From positions 434,001-498,000 of the forward strand of contig JANSYJ010000003.1 of the NCBI GenBank assembly GCA_024742495.1: a DNA stretch of 64,000 nt, given 5' to 3'. Positions within the stretch are counted from its first letter, which is position 1; each line of letters opens with the position of its first letter. Both the position numbers and the translations under genes were made by a program. The notes beneath the pieces are model-generated. The model was not told where the DNA came from and searched no databases. It worked only from the letters and a program-made list of their open reading frames with translations. This DNA is from Bacteroidota bacterium. Its GTDB lineage: Bacteria > Bacteroidota > Bacteroidia > Flavobacteriales > Schleiferiaceae. This document shows, in pieces, positions 54,138 to 62,058 of the stretch.

Positions 54138-55259
54138 TTAGCTCATTTCTTTGATTTGATTAAATACCGCTTTAGCCAATAGCGGTGGTACAGCATTACC
54201 TATTTGCTGTTGCATGTACATTAATGTGCCTTGAAAAATAAAGTCATCAGGGAAACTTTGAAGTCGAGCAGCTTCCCTAACTGATAGACCTCTATTCTCA
54301 TATGGATGTATTAACATGTTTTTCCGATAGTTTGAGATAACTACAGAAGGTCTGTTAGAATTTAATCTCTTGTAAATCCCTGAGTGACAATTATTTTTTT
54401 CTTTATAGTTGGTCATCAGTTCATCGGGTATCGCCCTCCAATTTTGTCCCTGACCTATATATGAATATCTCTCGATTACATAATCCTTATTTCTAGACAC
54501 ATAGTTTTGCTTGGAAGTGGTTGATTTTCGTCGCATTGAATCTGCAAAGTGATTGTTAGCTTCGAACTTATAAGGAAGGTCATCAATTAAATCCCCATTT
54601 TCTAAACTTGGTAAGTCTTCAATTGCATTTGCCACAGTCAAGCTATAATTAAATTTCTCTGGAAACCTGTATTTCACTCCTCGCCTATTTCCCACCATGA
54701 AAAAACGGTTTCTATCCTGCGGAACTCCATAATTAGATGCGTTCAAAACGTCATAGCTCACAGTATAGCCCAATTTCTCTAATCGACTTTTTAGGGTTTG
54801 CACCACCCTCCCTTTTTGAAAACTTTTGAATCCCTCTACATTTTCAAAAACACACCATTCAGGCTCTAGGGTGGCAATAAATCTCAGAAACTCTTCAAAC
54901 AGGCTGTTTTTTTCATTCATAGAGTTTCTTGTAACAGTATTGGAAAGAGAAAACCCCTGACAAGGAGGGCCGCCAAATAATACGAATGGAGGGGTATTGG
55001 CAAGCTTTTCTGGCTTGACATTCCTAATGTCCTCAACTATTACAGATGATGTTTTATGATTTTGTTTAAACGTATCAGCAGCATATTTGTCATTTTCTAC
55101 AGCAAAGGAGATATTGATACCGGCCATCTCCGCACCGAGACTCATACCACCGGCTCCACTGAATATGTCACAACCATGGATTGAAGCTGAAGGTTGATCT
55201 ACTACTCTCCTATTATTTTCTTTGGATAGCAAATTTATATCTTGGACTAACGTGCTCAT
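54138..55259 (-). CDS. C5-cytosine DNA methyltransferase
   Basis: The protein has 373 residues. All core motifs are visible: I (DIFSGAGGMS, 31-40), IV with catalytic Cys100 (GGPPCQGFS), VI (ENVEG, 139-143), VIII (QDRNR, 181-185), and IX/X (REAARLQSFPD, QQIGNAVPPLLAKAV). The target-recognition region lies at about residues 190-320; the recognised sequence cannot be read. Unusually, the operon has no restriction endonuclease gene. It lies four bases after the XRE gene and one base before the dual-GHKL gene. Confidence 0.93.
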   Translation of the reverse strand: MSTLVQDINLLSKENNRRVVDQPSASIHGCDIFSGAGGMSLGAEMAGINISFAVENDKYAADTFKQNHKTSSVIVEDIRNVKPEKLANTPPFVLFGGPPCQGFSLSNTVTRNSMNEKNSLFEEFLRFIATLEPEWCVFENVEGFKSFQKGRVVQTLKSRLEKLGYTVSYDVLNASNYGVPQDRNRFFMVGNRRGVKYRFPEKFNYSLTVANAIEDLPSLENGDLIDDLPYKFEANNHFADSMRRKSTTSKQNYVSRNKDYVIERYSYIGQGQNWRAIPDELMTNYKEKNNCHSGIYKRLNSNRPSVVISNYRKNMLIHPYENRGLSVREAARLQSFPDDFIFQGTLMYMQQQIGNAVPPLLAKAVFNQIKEMS

Positions 55260-55263
55260 ATAC

Positions 55264-55482
55264 TTACTGCTCTATGAGTTTTAAATTTTCACACACTTCA
55301 TTCAGCAGCTCACAAGGATCAGCCGCAATTGCTTTTGCTATTAAATAAAGTTCATCAACTCTCAATTGAGTTTTTGAGTTATTAGCTAATTCGCTTGATG
55401 GTGTTTCACTAATGCCTGTTTTTCGAGCAACATCAGAACGATTAACTGATTTTTTAGAAAGATATACCCCTAGCGCTGTCAT
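55264..55482 (-). CDS. Small XRE-type regulator of the island operon
   Basis: The protein has 72 residues forming a single Cro/CI helix-turn-helix (GVYLSKKSVNRSDVARKTGI, then DELYLIAKAIAADPCELLNE). It is the first gene of the operon, four bases before the methyltransferase. Its position is like that of controller proteins in restriction-modification systems, which delay effector expression, but it could also be a repressor of the operon. Confidence 0.75.
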   Translation of the reverse strand: MTALGVYLSKKSVNRSDVARKTGISETPSSELANNSKTQLRVDELYLIAKAIAADPCELLNEVCENLKLIEQ

Positions 55483-55969
55483 ATTAATCCAATTCTAAGT
55501 TTTTCATTCATATGTCTATAAGTCCAATTGGCACTTACCGCTAAAACTCATATCTCCTGAATATATCTACAGCTGATCCGATTTTACGTACAGCATAGCC
55601 AATAATCAGAAAAATCCAAATATATGTATTCTATGATTGCATCAACAAGGGGAGCTACTAGACTTATAGGGTAGAAATTGACATAGTGAACCCTATCATT
55701 ATCAATTAAGTATCTTGACATTTAACCTTCAGGCCGTTAAAGTTCGCTCCGCTCCTAACCCCCCCCTTCCTTGCTCCTCCCTTTTTTAATTCGTCAAGGA
55801 AGCCCGCGCCCAAAGCAATAAAAAAAATGAAAGCTTAATTCAATGCACGTTGAAGATGAGATATCGTGAACAGAAGAAAATTCACGTACAGCCTTCTGGC
55901 AAGCCCCCGCTTTCAGGTTCCGCTGAGCTGCGCCTGAACCCAAAGCTATATTTACATAATGCAGTACAC
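55483..55969. other. Intergenic region upstream of the island operon
   Basis: About 490 bases without a supported gene. It contains AT-rich sequence next to the XRE start, a C-rich patch near 55757-55790, and a hairpin TTCAGG/CCTGAA (about 55912-55938). The operon promoter must lie here, but no clean -33/-7 pair is seen. The 70-residue frame at 55794-56006 overlaps the right repeat and is judged non-coding. Confidence 0.5.
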
Positions 55970-56084
55970 TATAAGGTAAATTTAGGAGTCTCCGTAATAC
56001 GAGCAAAGTGAGTATTTAGCATAATATCAGATATAACGGCCGTAAGCCTTTTATCGGCTTATATTATGTTACGGAGATTTCGAA
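55970..56084 (+). repeat. Structured direct repeat, copy 2 (right side of the island)
   Basis: This ~115-bp element is a direct copy of 50262-50370. Here the outer stem is TCTCCGTAA (55989-55997) with TTACGGAGA (56069-56077). The small hairpin is AATAC/GTATT and the long hairpin CATAATAT (56020-56027)/ATATTATG (56061-56068), with a TAAGCC/GGCTTA tip. Changes from copy 1 keep the pairing. Confidence 0.75.
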
Positions 56085-56303
56085 TTGACAAATGCCATTG
56101 AAAGAAACCAATACTTAAGATAGCTTTCTACTGAGCCACTTTATACTTATCCATTAAACTTGAAACCTTATCCAGATTGCATAAGAAAAATGAGATTCAA
56201 ACTCGTGTCTTACTGCTAATTGACAAAATTCTAAGGAATCTCTATGCAATTCGTTAATTAATCGTTTCTAGCGAATTTGAATATAGCCTTGACTTATTAT
56301 CAC
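56085..56303. other. Intergenic stretch right of the island
   Basis: About 220 bases between the right repeat and the terminator at 56304. No gene, repeat or promoter that I can support is visible here. Confidence 0.5.
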
Positions 56304-56335
56304 AAAAAAAAAGCCATCCAATAAATCAGATGGCT
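56304..56335 (-). terminator. Terminator after the small two-gene unit
   Basis: AGCCATC (56312-56318) and GATGGCT (56329-56335) pair around a 10-base loop; on the minus strand the stem runs into nine T residues. Confidence 0.8.
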
Positions 56336-56363
56336 CTTTAGCAAACAACAAAAAAAGCAAGCT

Positions 56364-56459
56364 TTATGCGAATAAGGCTTGAAGGCCCCATACCAAGGCC
56401 AGGGCTATAAATAGCAGATACTTAAGCTTGCGATTGAGGTGGAATTCGCGTATCATCAT
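56364..56459 (-). CDS. 31-residue single-pass membrane peptide
   Basis: This short frame was read directly from the sequence. It encodes MMIREFHLNRKLKYLLF followed by IALALVWGLQALFA: a basic N-terminus and one hydrophobic helix ending at the stop. Its ATG overlaps the stop of the upstream gene (TAATG), and a good terminator follows 28 bases later, so it lies exactly in a transcribed, coupled position. The function is unknown. Confidence 0.5.
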   Translation of the reverse strand: MMIREFHLNRKLKYLLFIALALVWGLQALFA

Positions 56460-56797
56460 TATAGCATTTTTAAGATTGAATTTTCACCAGCGTGTATGCG
56501 GACGCCTTTAAGATCCTTAGGATAGTTTGTCCAGCGATAATGGGCCAACATTTTCTCTAATGCATTTGACATTCGGCCTTCAGGTGCTTGACCCTTAAAA
56601 TCGAATTCATAAATACCATCAACCGGCGGAAAGTCGTAAGAACGGAGCTCTAAGGTGGGTTTGCTCCATCCCGCGGCTAAGGCAAAGCCTGTTGCCTTAA
56701 TCTTCAATTCGAATTGACCTTGATTTTGACTGATCTCCAAGCTAACATCGGTAACCTCCTTAATCATAAGACCTTCTATACTAAGTACTTTCATCAT
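56459..56797 (-). CDS. Small protein of unknown function
   Basis: The 112 residues show no signal peptide or membrane segment. Pattern: VLSIEGLMIKEVTDVSLEIS, then alternating beta strands (FELKIKATGFALAAGW), SYDFPPVDGIYEFDFKGQAP and a C-terminal MLAHYRWTNYPKDLKGVRIH. It looks like a small beta-sandwich. I do not recognise the family. It overlaps the 31-residue membrane peptide by one base. Confidence 0.55.
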   Translation of the reverse strand: MMKVLSIEGLMIKEVTDVSLEISQNQGQFELKIKATGFALAAGWSKPTLELRSYDFPPVDGIYEFDFKGQAPEGRMSNALEKMLAHYRWTNYPKDLKGVRIHAGENSILKML

Positions 56798-56921
56798 TCA
56801 ATAAATTACTTGTACAAAGATGATGGCACAGCTAATAGCAGTCAAGAGGGAAAGTCCTGATTCTTTAGGGGAAAATCCCCCTTTTTAATAAGGCTTATCC
56901 CCCACTTTGCTTTTTGCATGC

Positions 56922-56950
56922 TTGGAAATTCAGAATTGCCCTTACTTTTA
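56922..56950 (+). promoter_or_regulatory. Candidate promoter of the signalling cassette
   Basis: TTG (56922-56924), an 18-base spacer, then TACTTTTA (56943-56950), one mismatch from TAnnTTTG. The leader to the ATG at 56983 is about 25 bases. Confidence 0.4.
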
Positions 56951-56982
56951 CTTCATCAACAGCAACAACAAAAATTAAGAAC

Positions 56983-57312
56983 ATGTCTAAACCAATTTCA
57001 TGGGCAGATGCCAAAACCATTATTAATGCTTATCAGGCAGATTCATTGCAAATTCCCGCTGGAGGAGGCCAAAAATTAAAGGGTTTAACCGTAGATGCTG
57101 ATAGCTTGAGAGCTATACTAGATAACCCAAGTGCTGATATTGAAAAGGTCTTCATGATTCTTGCCATGAAAGAAGATCCAACAAACGGTAAAGAAGTTAC
57201 ACTTGTGTTAGCCGGTGTAGATGACGCAGGCAACTTAATTACTAATAATGCTTATGATTATACTTCACCTTGTCCTGAAGATTGTCACGATTTGAGCACG
57301 CACTTAAGCTAG
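56983..57312 (+). CDS. Small soluble Bacteroidota protein ending in a CPxxC motif
   Basis: The protein has 109 residues when started at the ATG at 56983. The earlier ATG at 56914 is upstream of the candidate promoter. Sequence features are SWADAKTIINAYQADSLQIP, a VDADSLRAILDNP helix, FMILAMKEDPTNGKEVTLVL, and the C-terminal SPCPEDCHDLS. From memory, similar ~110-residue proteins ending in a CPxxC-type motif are frequent in Bacteroidota, often next to a membrane protein and a two-component pair as here. The function is unknown. It is three bases from the membrane gene. Confidence 0.65.
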   Translation: MSKPISWADAKTIINAYQADSLQIPAGGGQKLKGLTVDADSLRAILDNPSADIEKVFMILAMKEDPTNGKEVTLVLAGVDDAGNLITNNAYDYTSPCPEDCHDLSTHLS

Positions 57313-57315
57313 ACA

Positions 57316-58032
57316 ATGATGGCTGGGATGATATTTTTTTCCTTCCCCCCCTGGGATCCTGGATTTATGGTTGCAATCCTAAATCCGGGATTCCTTTTTT
57401 CCTATGCCATCTTTTTTTCCGCTGCAGTGTATGGAGTCCGCCATTTTAAAAAACTAGCACCGGCCTATCGAGTTCTAGTCCTACTATTAGTCACGGTTAC
57501 CATCTCCGAAACGATGAGTCGCATTATTGCTTATCAATACAACTCTACCGTTCCAGTTTATCATTTCCTAATCCCTTTTCAAATAGTATTTCATAGCCTA
57601 ATCTTTAAAAACCTATTTATTGCAAAAAGTGCTTCGCGTCTCTTTTTAATTTTAGGGGGAATTGTTTTGATGCTTTCGATTGCCATCAGCATTAACGACG
57701 GCCTTTTTGTGTTTCCCTCCTTTAATATTACTTGGTTAAGCTTCTATCTTATTCTAGGCACCCTCTACCTCTTTTTCCAATTGGTTCAAAACCCGAGCGA
57801 TAAAAGTCTATTTAGCCTGGCTGAATTCTGGTTTGCTATGGGAACCCTTTTCTTTTATGCCGGAACCTTTTTAATTTATGGGCTTTATGATTACTTCACC
57901 ATCGATGGCCGAAGATTACCCTCTTGGGTTTCGAAGGTCACACTAACGCTTAATTGGATACTTTATCTATCCTATTTTATATCAATATACCTTGAGCGTA
58001 TAAAAGCCCCATCGAAACATGAATCTCATTGA
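57316..58032 (+). CDS. Seven-helix-like membrane protein of a signalling cassette
   Basis: The protein has 238 residues and about seven membrane segments (PGFLFSYAIFFSAAVYGV, YRVLVLLLVTVTISETMSRI, FLIPFQIVFHSLIF, LFLILGGIVLMLSIAISI, LSFYLILGTLYLFFQLV, FWFAMGTLFFYAGTFLIYGL, LTLNWILYLSYFISIYL). It overlaps the histidine kinase gene by 14 bases. It may be the membrane sensor or accessory of the kinase, whose own input is only a single helix. Several start codons are possible at the N-terminus. Confidence 0.75.
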   Translation: MMAGMIFFSFPPWDPGFMVAILNPGFLFSYAIFFSAAVYGVRHFKKLAPAYRVLVLLLVTVTISETMSRIIAYQYNSTVPVYHFLIPFQIVFHSLIFKNLFIAKSASRLFLILGGIVLMLSIAISINDGLFVFPSFNITWLSFYLILGTLYLFFQLVQNPSDKSLFSLAEFWFAMGTLFFYAGTFLIYGLYDYFTIDGRRLPSWVSKVTLTLNWILYLSYFISIYLERIKAPSKHESH

Positions 58033-58801
58033 TGATGTAGAATTTCTACTAGTATTCGGAACCTTTATGGCCGGTATCCTAATAGCTTTTATCATTCTTA
58101 TTGTAATCCTTTATCGAAGATCTCAACTCAAAATGCAATTAGAAAGACAAAACTTCCAACAAAGCCTTTTGGAGACCGAAGTGGAAATCCAAGAACAAAC
58201 CTTGCATAATATTTCCCGAGATCTTCATGATAATTTCGGTCAAATCGCTTCTCTGATAAAAATTAACTTGAACCTTTTAAGTAAGGATTTGCCAGAACTT
58301 GACCGAAATCGCATCAGCGAAAGCAAAGACCTACTTAGCAAACTAATAGGTGATATTAGAGTACTCTCCTCTTCCCTAGCTGCTGAAAACCTCGAAAAAC
58401 AAGGCCTTGCTAAACGTATCGAATCCGATTTAGACCGAGTTAAACGAACAGGCGCCATCGAGGTAAATTACAATACCAATTTTAAGGAGGACCTAATGAA
58501 ACCCGATTCAAAAGTATTTTTGTATCGAATATTTCAAGAAATACTTAATAATGCCTTAAAGCATTCACAGGCTTCTAAATTTGAGCTTGATCTGAAAACG
58601 GAGCAAGGTGCATTCTCACTGCACTTTAAGGACAATGGTGTGGGTATTAGCACTCAGAAATTAGAAAACCCGCAACGTGGTTTAAGTGGGAATGGCCTGC
58701 TGAACATGCGCGAACGCTGTAAAATACTGGGAGCCGATTTAAGTATAAACTCCAAAGCAGATATAGGAACTTCAATTAGCATTACAATTCCTTCGAAATG
58801 A
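58019..58801 (+). CDS. NarX/LiaS-type sensor histidine kinase
   Basis: The protein has 260 residues. One N-terminal membrane helix (VFGTFMAGILIAFIILIVIL) is followed by a coiled coil and a HisKA_3 dimerisation domain with phospho-acceptor His70 (ISRDLHDNFGQIA). The HATPase domain has N-box FQEILNNALKHSQAS, DNGVGIS and GNGLLNMRERCKILGA. It would phosphorylate the LuxR-type regulator encoded by the next gene, with which it overlaps by four bases. Confidence 0.92.
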   Translation: MNLIDDVEFLLVFGTFMAGILIAFIILIVILYRRSQLKMQLERQNFQQSLLETEVEIQEQTLHNISRDLHDNFGQIASLIKINLNLLSKDLPELDRNRISESKDLLSKLIGDIRVLSSSLAAENLEKQGLAKRIESDLDRVKRTGAIEVNYNTNFKEDLMKPDSKVFLYRIFQEILNNALKHSQASKFELDLKTEQGAFSLHFKDNGVGISTQKLENPQRGLSGNGLLNMRERCKILGADLSINSKADIGTSISITIPSK

Positions 58802-59454
58802 CGGACGAGAAAAACATAGAAATTGCCGTGGTCGATGACCATAGTCTTTTTAGAAAAGGATTAGTCAATCTCATTCAGCAAATAAACCCGCGCTTTAAGG
58901 TGATATCAGAAGCTTCTCACGGTCAGGAGCTTATAGATCAACTACAAGCCGGTTTAAAAGTGGATTTAGTGGTCTTAGACCTAGATATGCCTCGCTTAGA
59001 TGGTCATGATACATGCAAGATTTTAAAAAGGAATTTCTCCGATTTGGGCATTCTGATGTTAACCATGAAGGATGATGAAACTTCCTTAATCCGTTTATTG
59101 AGGGCCGGTGTAAATGGTTACCTCAATAAAGATGTAGAGCCAGAAGAATTGGAATTGGCCCTAATCTCAATCTTTGAAAATGGTTTCCATTATACCGATG
59201 CCATGACCGGCAAACTGGTGAATGCCCTAAAAGATCCGGCCGAAGGCAAAATGCCGGAAATCAATGACCAAGAACTGAAATTTATCGAATTAGCGGGAAC
59301 CGAATTAACTTATAAGGAAATTGCAAGCAAAATGAACCTGAGCGAAAAAACCATTGATGGCTATCGCTCTCGATTATTCGACAAATGTGAAGTTAAGTCT
59401 AGGGTTGGTTTAGTGATGTTTGCCGTGCGCAACCATTTAATTTCCATCGAGTAA
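58798..59454 (+). CDS. NarL/LuxR-type response regulator
   Basis: The protein has 218 residues. The receiver domain holds acidic pair Asp13-Asp14, Asp61 as phospho-acceptor (VVLDLDMPRLDG), Thr (MLTMKDD) and Lys (YLNKDVEPEE). The C-terminal LuxR helix-turn-helix is ELTYKEIASKMNLSEKTIDG. It is the partner of the kinase at 58019. The end overlaps the convergent oxidoreductase gene by 18 bases. Confidence 0.93.
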   Translation: MTDEKNIEIAVVDDHSLFRKGLVNLIQQINPRFKVISEASHGQELIDQLQAGLKVDLVVLDLDMPRLDGHDTCKILKRNFSDLGILMLTMKDDETSLIRLLRAGVNGYLNKDVEPEELELALISIFENGFHYTDAMTGKLVNALKDPAEGKMPEINDQELKFIELAGTELTYKEIASKMNLSEKTIDGYRSRLFDKCEVKSRVGLVMFAVRNHLISIE

Positions 59455-60612
59455 ATCGGCGGCTCTTTTCCCCGTAATAGCACTAAGGGCCACTCCCATT
59501 CCGCCAAACCTACCGCAATACCATAAATTGCTTTCTAGCTCCTCCACTATTGGCTCCTTACTTTTGGCCGTAGCAATAATTCCCGACCATTGCTGATCGA
59601 TTTCATATCGGCCCTTTAAATTCAAGTGTTGATCTAAAAAGTCTTGTAAATGACTTTGCAAAAATTGATTGAGCCCCAGCTCATTGGTAGTTTCATTTTC
59701 AGCATCCAAATGACGTGCACCGCCAATTAAAAGTCGATCCTTTACGGTTCTAAAATAAATATAACCCTCTTGCGCATGGTAGTTCCCCGCATTTAAACCA
59801 TGATTAAAGGCCTTGGTTATTAAAACTTGGTTGCGAGCTGGACTAATGTCTAGACTCGTCCCATTTATGCCAAAAGCATTGGTACAATACAGTAATTTCT
59901 TGCATTGCCAACTTCCGGCTGAAGTCCTTAGCCTCCAATAATCTTTTAAGCCTTCCTGCGCTTTTACTTCAACACCCTTTAAAATTGTAATCCCTAAATC
60001 CTCAGCTTTTAGCTCCAAAACGCTTAAGGCCTTGGCAGGATGCAATTGAGCTTCCAAAGGACTATACACCGCTTGGATAATATTGCTAAAGGATTTCTGC
60101 ACCGCCCTTCGCTGAAATAAGGGAGCACCTTGGTTGAGATCTATAAACTCATCATTTACATGCTCCATAATGCCGTTGGCGTTTTGCGCAGCCTCCTCCT
60201 CTCCTTTCAAGAATAATTCAGTTCCACCTAAAACCTGAAAGTCCATATTGGCCGAACCCACGAGATCCTTTAAAAAGCGCAGCCCTTCCAACCTTTGCCT
60301 TAACAAGCTAAAAGCCAAATCCCTTCCCATTGTGCCAATGTCAGCCTGAATTTCCCCTAAGGTCCCATAACAGGCAAAACCCGCATTCTTGGTGGATGCA
60401 CCCTCGGCGTAAACCGCCCTCTCTAGCACTAAAACCTTCCACTTAGGATGATTCATTTTAGCATGAATGGCCGCGGATAAACCGGTAAATCCCGCTCCCA
60501 CAACGATTAACTCTTGTTTCGAGGGTATCAAATCTCGTTCCCAATAAGACCAGGTTTTCTTAGTCATTGCAGCACTGCTTCTGGCTGCATTCTTTTTTAG
60601 CTTGTCTGACAT
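59437..60612 (-). CDS. FAD-dependent oxidoreductase (DAO family)
   Basis: The protein has 391 residues. The FAD-binding GxGxxG motif is LIVVGAGFTGLSAAIHAKM, followed by GASTKNAGFACYGTL, and a C-terminal GRFGGMGVALSAITGKRAAD that completes the cofactor site. The DAO fold covers amino-acid and sarcosine oxidases. Substrate unknown. A short basic N-terminus precedes the FAD domain. It is divergent from the USP gene across 64 bases. Confidence 0.85.
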   Translation of the reverse strand: MSDKLKKNAARSSAAMTKKTWSYWERDLIPSKQELIVVGAGFTGLSAAIHAKMNHPKWKVLVLERAVYAEGASTKNAGFACYGTLGEIQADIGTMGRDLAFSLLRQRLEGLRFLKDLVGSANMDFQVLGGTELFLKGEEEAAQNANGIMEHVNDEFIDLNQGAPLFQRRAVQKSFSNIIQAVYSPLEAQLHPAKALSVLELKAEDLGITILKGVEVKAQEGLKDYWRLRTSAGSWQCKKLLYCTNAFGINGTSLDISPARNQVLITKAFNHGLNAGNYHAQEGYIYFRTVKDRLLIGGARHLDAENETTNELGLNQFLQSHLQDFLDQHLNLKGRYEIDQQWSGIIATAKSKEPIVEELESNLWYCGRFGGMGVALSAITGKRAADLLDGN

Positions 60613-60676
60613 TTATCATTCTATAGGTCTAAAATCTCGACTAATATCGTAAGAGCAAACCACTTGATCTATATAG

Positions 60677-61468
60677 ATGAAAAATCGACAAATTCTCTTC
60701 CCAACGGATTTCTCCGAATCTAGTTTAAACTGCCTAAATGCCGTTTTACCTTTTATTATTGAAGGTGACAATAAGCTAACTATCGTTCACGGTGCCCAAC
60801 GCGAGCGAAAATCTTTGGCGGCCGACAAAGTGGCCATCGAAGAAACCTTTCAGGCCTTTGTTTCACTATGTCCATTATTGGAAGAAGCCAACTATGAATG
60901 GCGCTGGGAATTTATGGGCTCCAAGGAATATATTTTGCAAGAGTCGGATAAGGTTGATTGCGATTTAATTATCATGTCCACTAAAGGCGCTAAAGGCCTG
61001 GATCGCCTTTGGGGAAGCAGAACCGAGTCTGTGGTTCGCGATGCGCTTGTACCGGTAATCGTGTTTCCAAGTGGCGCTGAGTTTAAAGGCATTTCCAAGA
61101 TTATACTGGCCGTAGATTATACCGAGATACCCAAAGACCATCGCTTATATCCCCTACTGCATTTGGCGGATCATTTAAAAACTGAAATCGACGTACTTAC
61201 CGTAAACCGCAAGGAATCGGATTTAAGTCGACAAGAAAAACGCAATAGAAAGCTCCTTAAATACAAGCTGGAAAGCTTCCCACATCGCTTTTCACATCAC
61301 TTCGAAAGTGAAGTAGGTAAAGGGCTCGTCGAATACGCTCAACTAAATGAGGCTTCCCTGCTTGCGATTATGCCGCACGATTATCATTTCATAGAGCAGG
61401 TTTTTCATGAAAGCGTTTCACGGAAAATGATTTATGAAAGTCCTATTCCACTCTTAATATTAAGCTAA
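60677..61468 (+). CDS. Tandem universal stress protein at the head of the V-ATPase operon
   Basis: The protein has 263 residues and two USP domains. The first starts ILFPTDFSESSLNCLNAVLP and contains LIIMSTKGAKGLDRLWGSRT, VVRDALVPVIVFPSG. The second (from ~residue 140) starts IILAVDYTEIPKDHRLYPLL and ends SPIPLLILS. The classical ATP-binding G2xG9xGS/T is only partly conserved. It overlaps subunit E by one base (TAATG), so it belongs to the ATPase operon and may regulate it. Confidence 0.85.
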   Translation: MKNRQILFPTDFSESSLNCLNAVLPFIIEGDNKLTIVHGAQRERKSLAADKVAIEETFQAFVSLCPLLEEANYEWRWEFMGSKEYILQESDKVDCDLIIMSTKGAKGLDRLWGSRTESVVRDALVPVIVFPSGAEFKGISKIILAVDYTEIPKDHRLYPLLHLADHLKTEIDVLTVNRKESDLSRQEKRNRKLLKYKLESFPHRFSHHFESEVGKGLVEYAQLNEASLLAIMPHDYHFIEQVFHESVSRKMIYESPIPLLILS

Positions 61469-62058
61469 TGAAAGCTGCATTTGAAAATCTTGAAAAGCTA
61501 AGTGCCGACCTGTATCAAAAGCTTATCGCTGATGCGGAAAATGAGATTAAACAACTCAAAGAGAAAGCAGCGGTCGAACGCGATCAACTAATGGCTAATT
61601 GCCTAGCGGATATTGAACAGCAAAAGACCAAAGTTCAGCGAAGTTTAGAGTTAGAACAGGAGAAAAAGTTGAGAGACTTGCAGCATCAGGCTTTAGCCCT
61701 AAAAGAAAAGCTAAGGCATGATATTCAACACTTTATAAGTGATGAGATTATTCACAAGCCCATCAACAAGGCCTTTAATTCCGATGAATTCATTCGGGAT
61801 TTAGTGCTCACCTTAGTTAAGCATTTCGATCCTACTAAATACAGCATCTCTTGGCCCGAAGAATGGGACGCCAAGCTTTTAAGCGAAATGCGAAGGGCCT
61901 TAGCGCTATGGAACTTTGAGGTGGATGGCCAAAAAGGAATGCGAATTGTTCAAAAGGATGAAGGCTTGGAAGTTCAGTTTAGCGCCGACAGCTTTGAACT
62001 ATTATTAAAGAATCATTTCGATAAAAAGCTTTTACCCCTGCTATTTAGTAATGACTAA
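61468..62058 (+). CDS. V/A-type ATPase subunit E
   Basis: The protein has 196 residues. An N-terminal long coiled coil (KLIADAENEIKQLKEKAAVE and on through QQKTKVQRSLELEQEKKLRD) is followed by a globular C-terminal domain ending in LLLKNHFDKKLLPLLFSND. Subunit E is the peripheral stalk of the V/A-type ATPase. It overlaps the DUF2764 gene by eight bases. Confidence 0.8.
   Translation: MKAAFENLEKLSADLYQKLIADAENEIKQLKEKAAVERDQLMANCLADIEQQKTKVQRSLELEQEKKLRDLQHQALALKEKLRHDIQHFISDEIIHKPINKAFNSDEFIRDLVLTLVKHFDPTKYSISWPEEWDAKLLSEMRRALALWNFEVDGQKGMRIVQKDEGLEVQFSADSFELLLKNHFDKKLLPLLFSND

Noticed and set aside
55794-56006. A 70-residue minus-strand frame that runs into the right repeat.
   Set aside because: It ends within repeat sequence, is rich in unusual residues, and has no recognisable fold.
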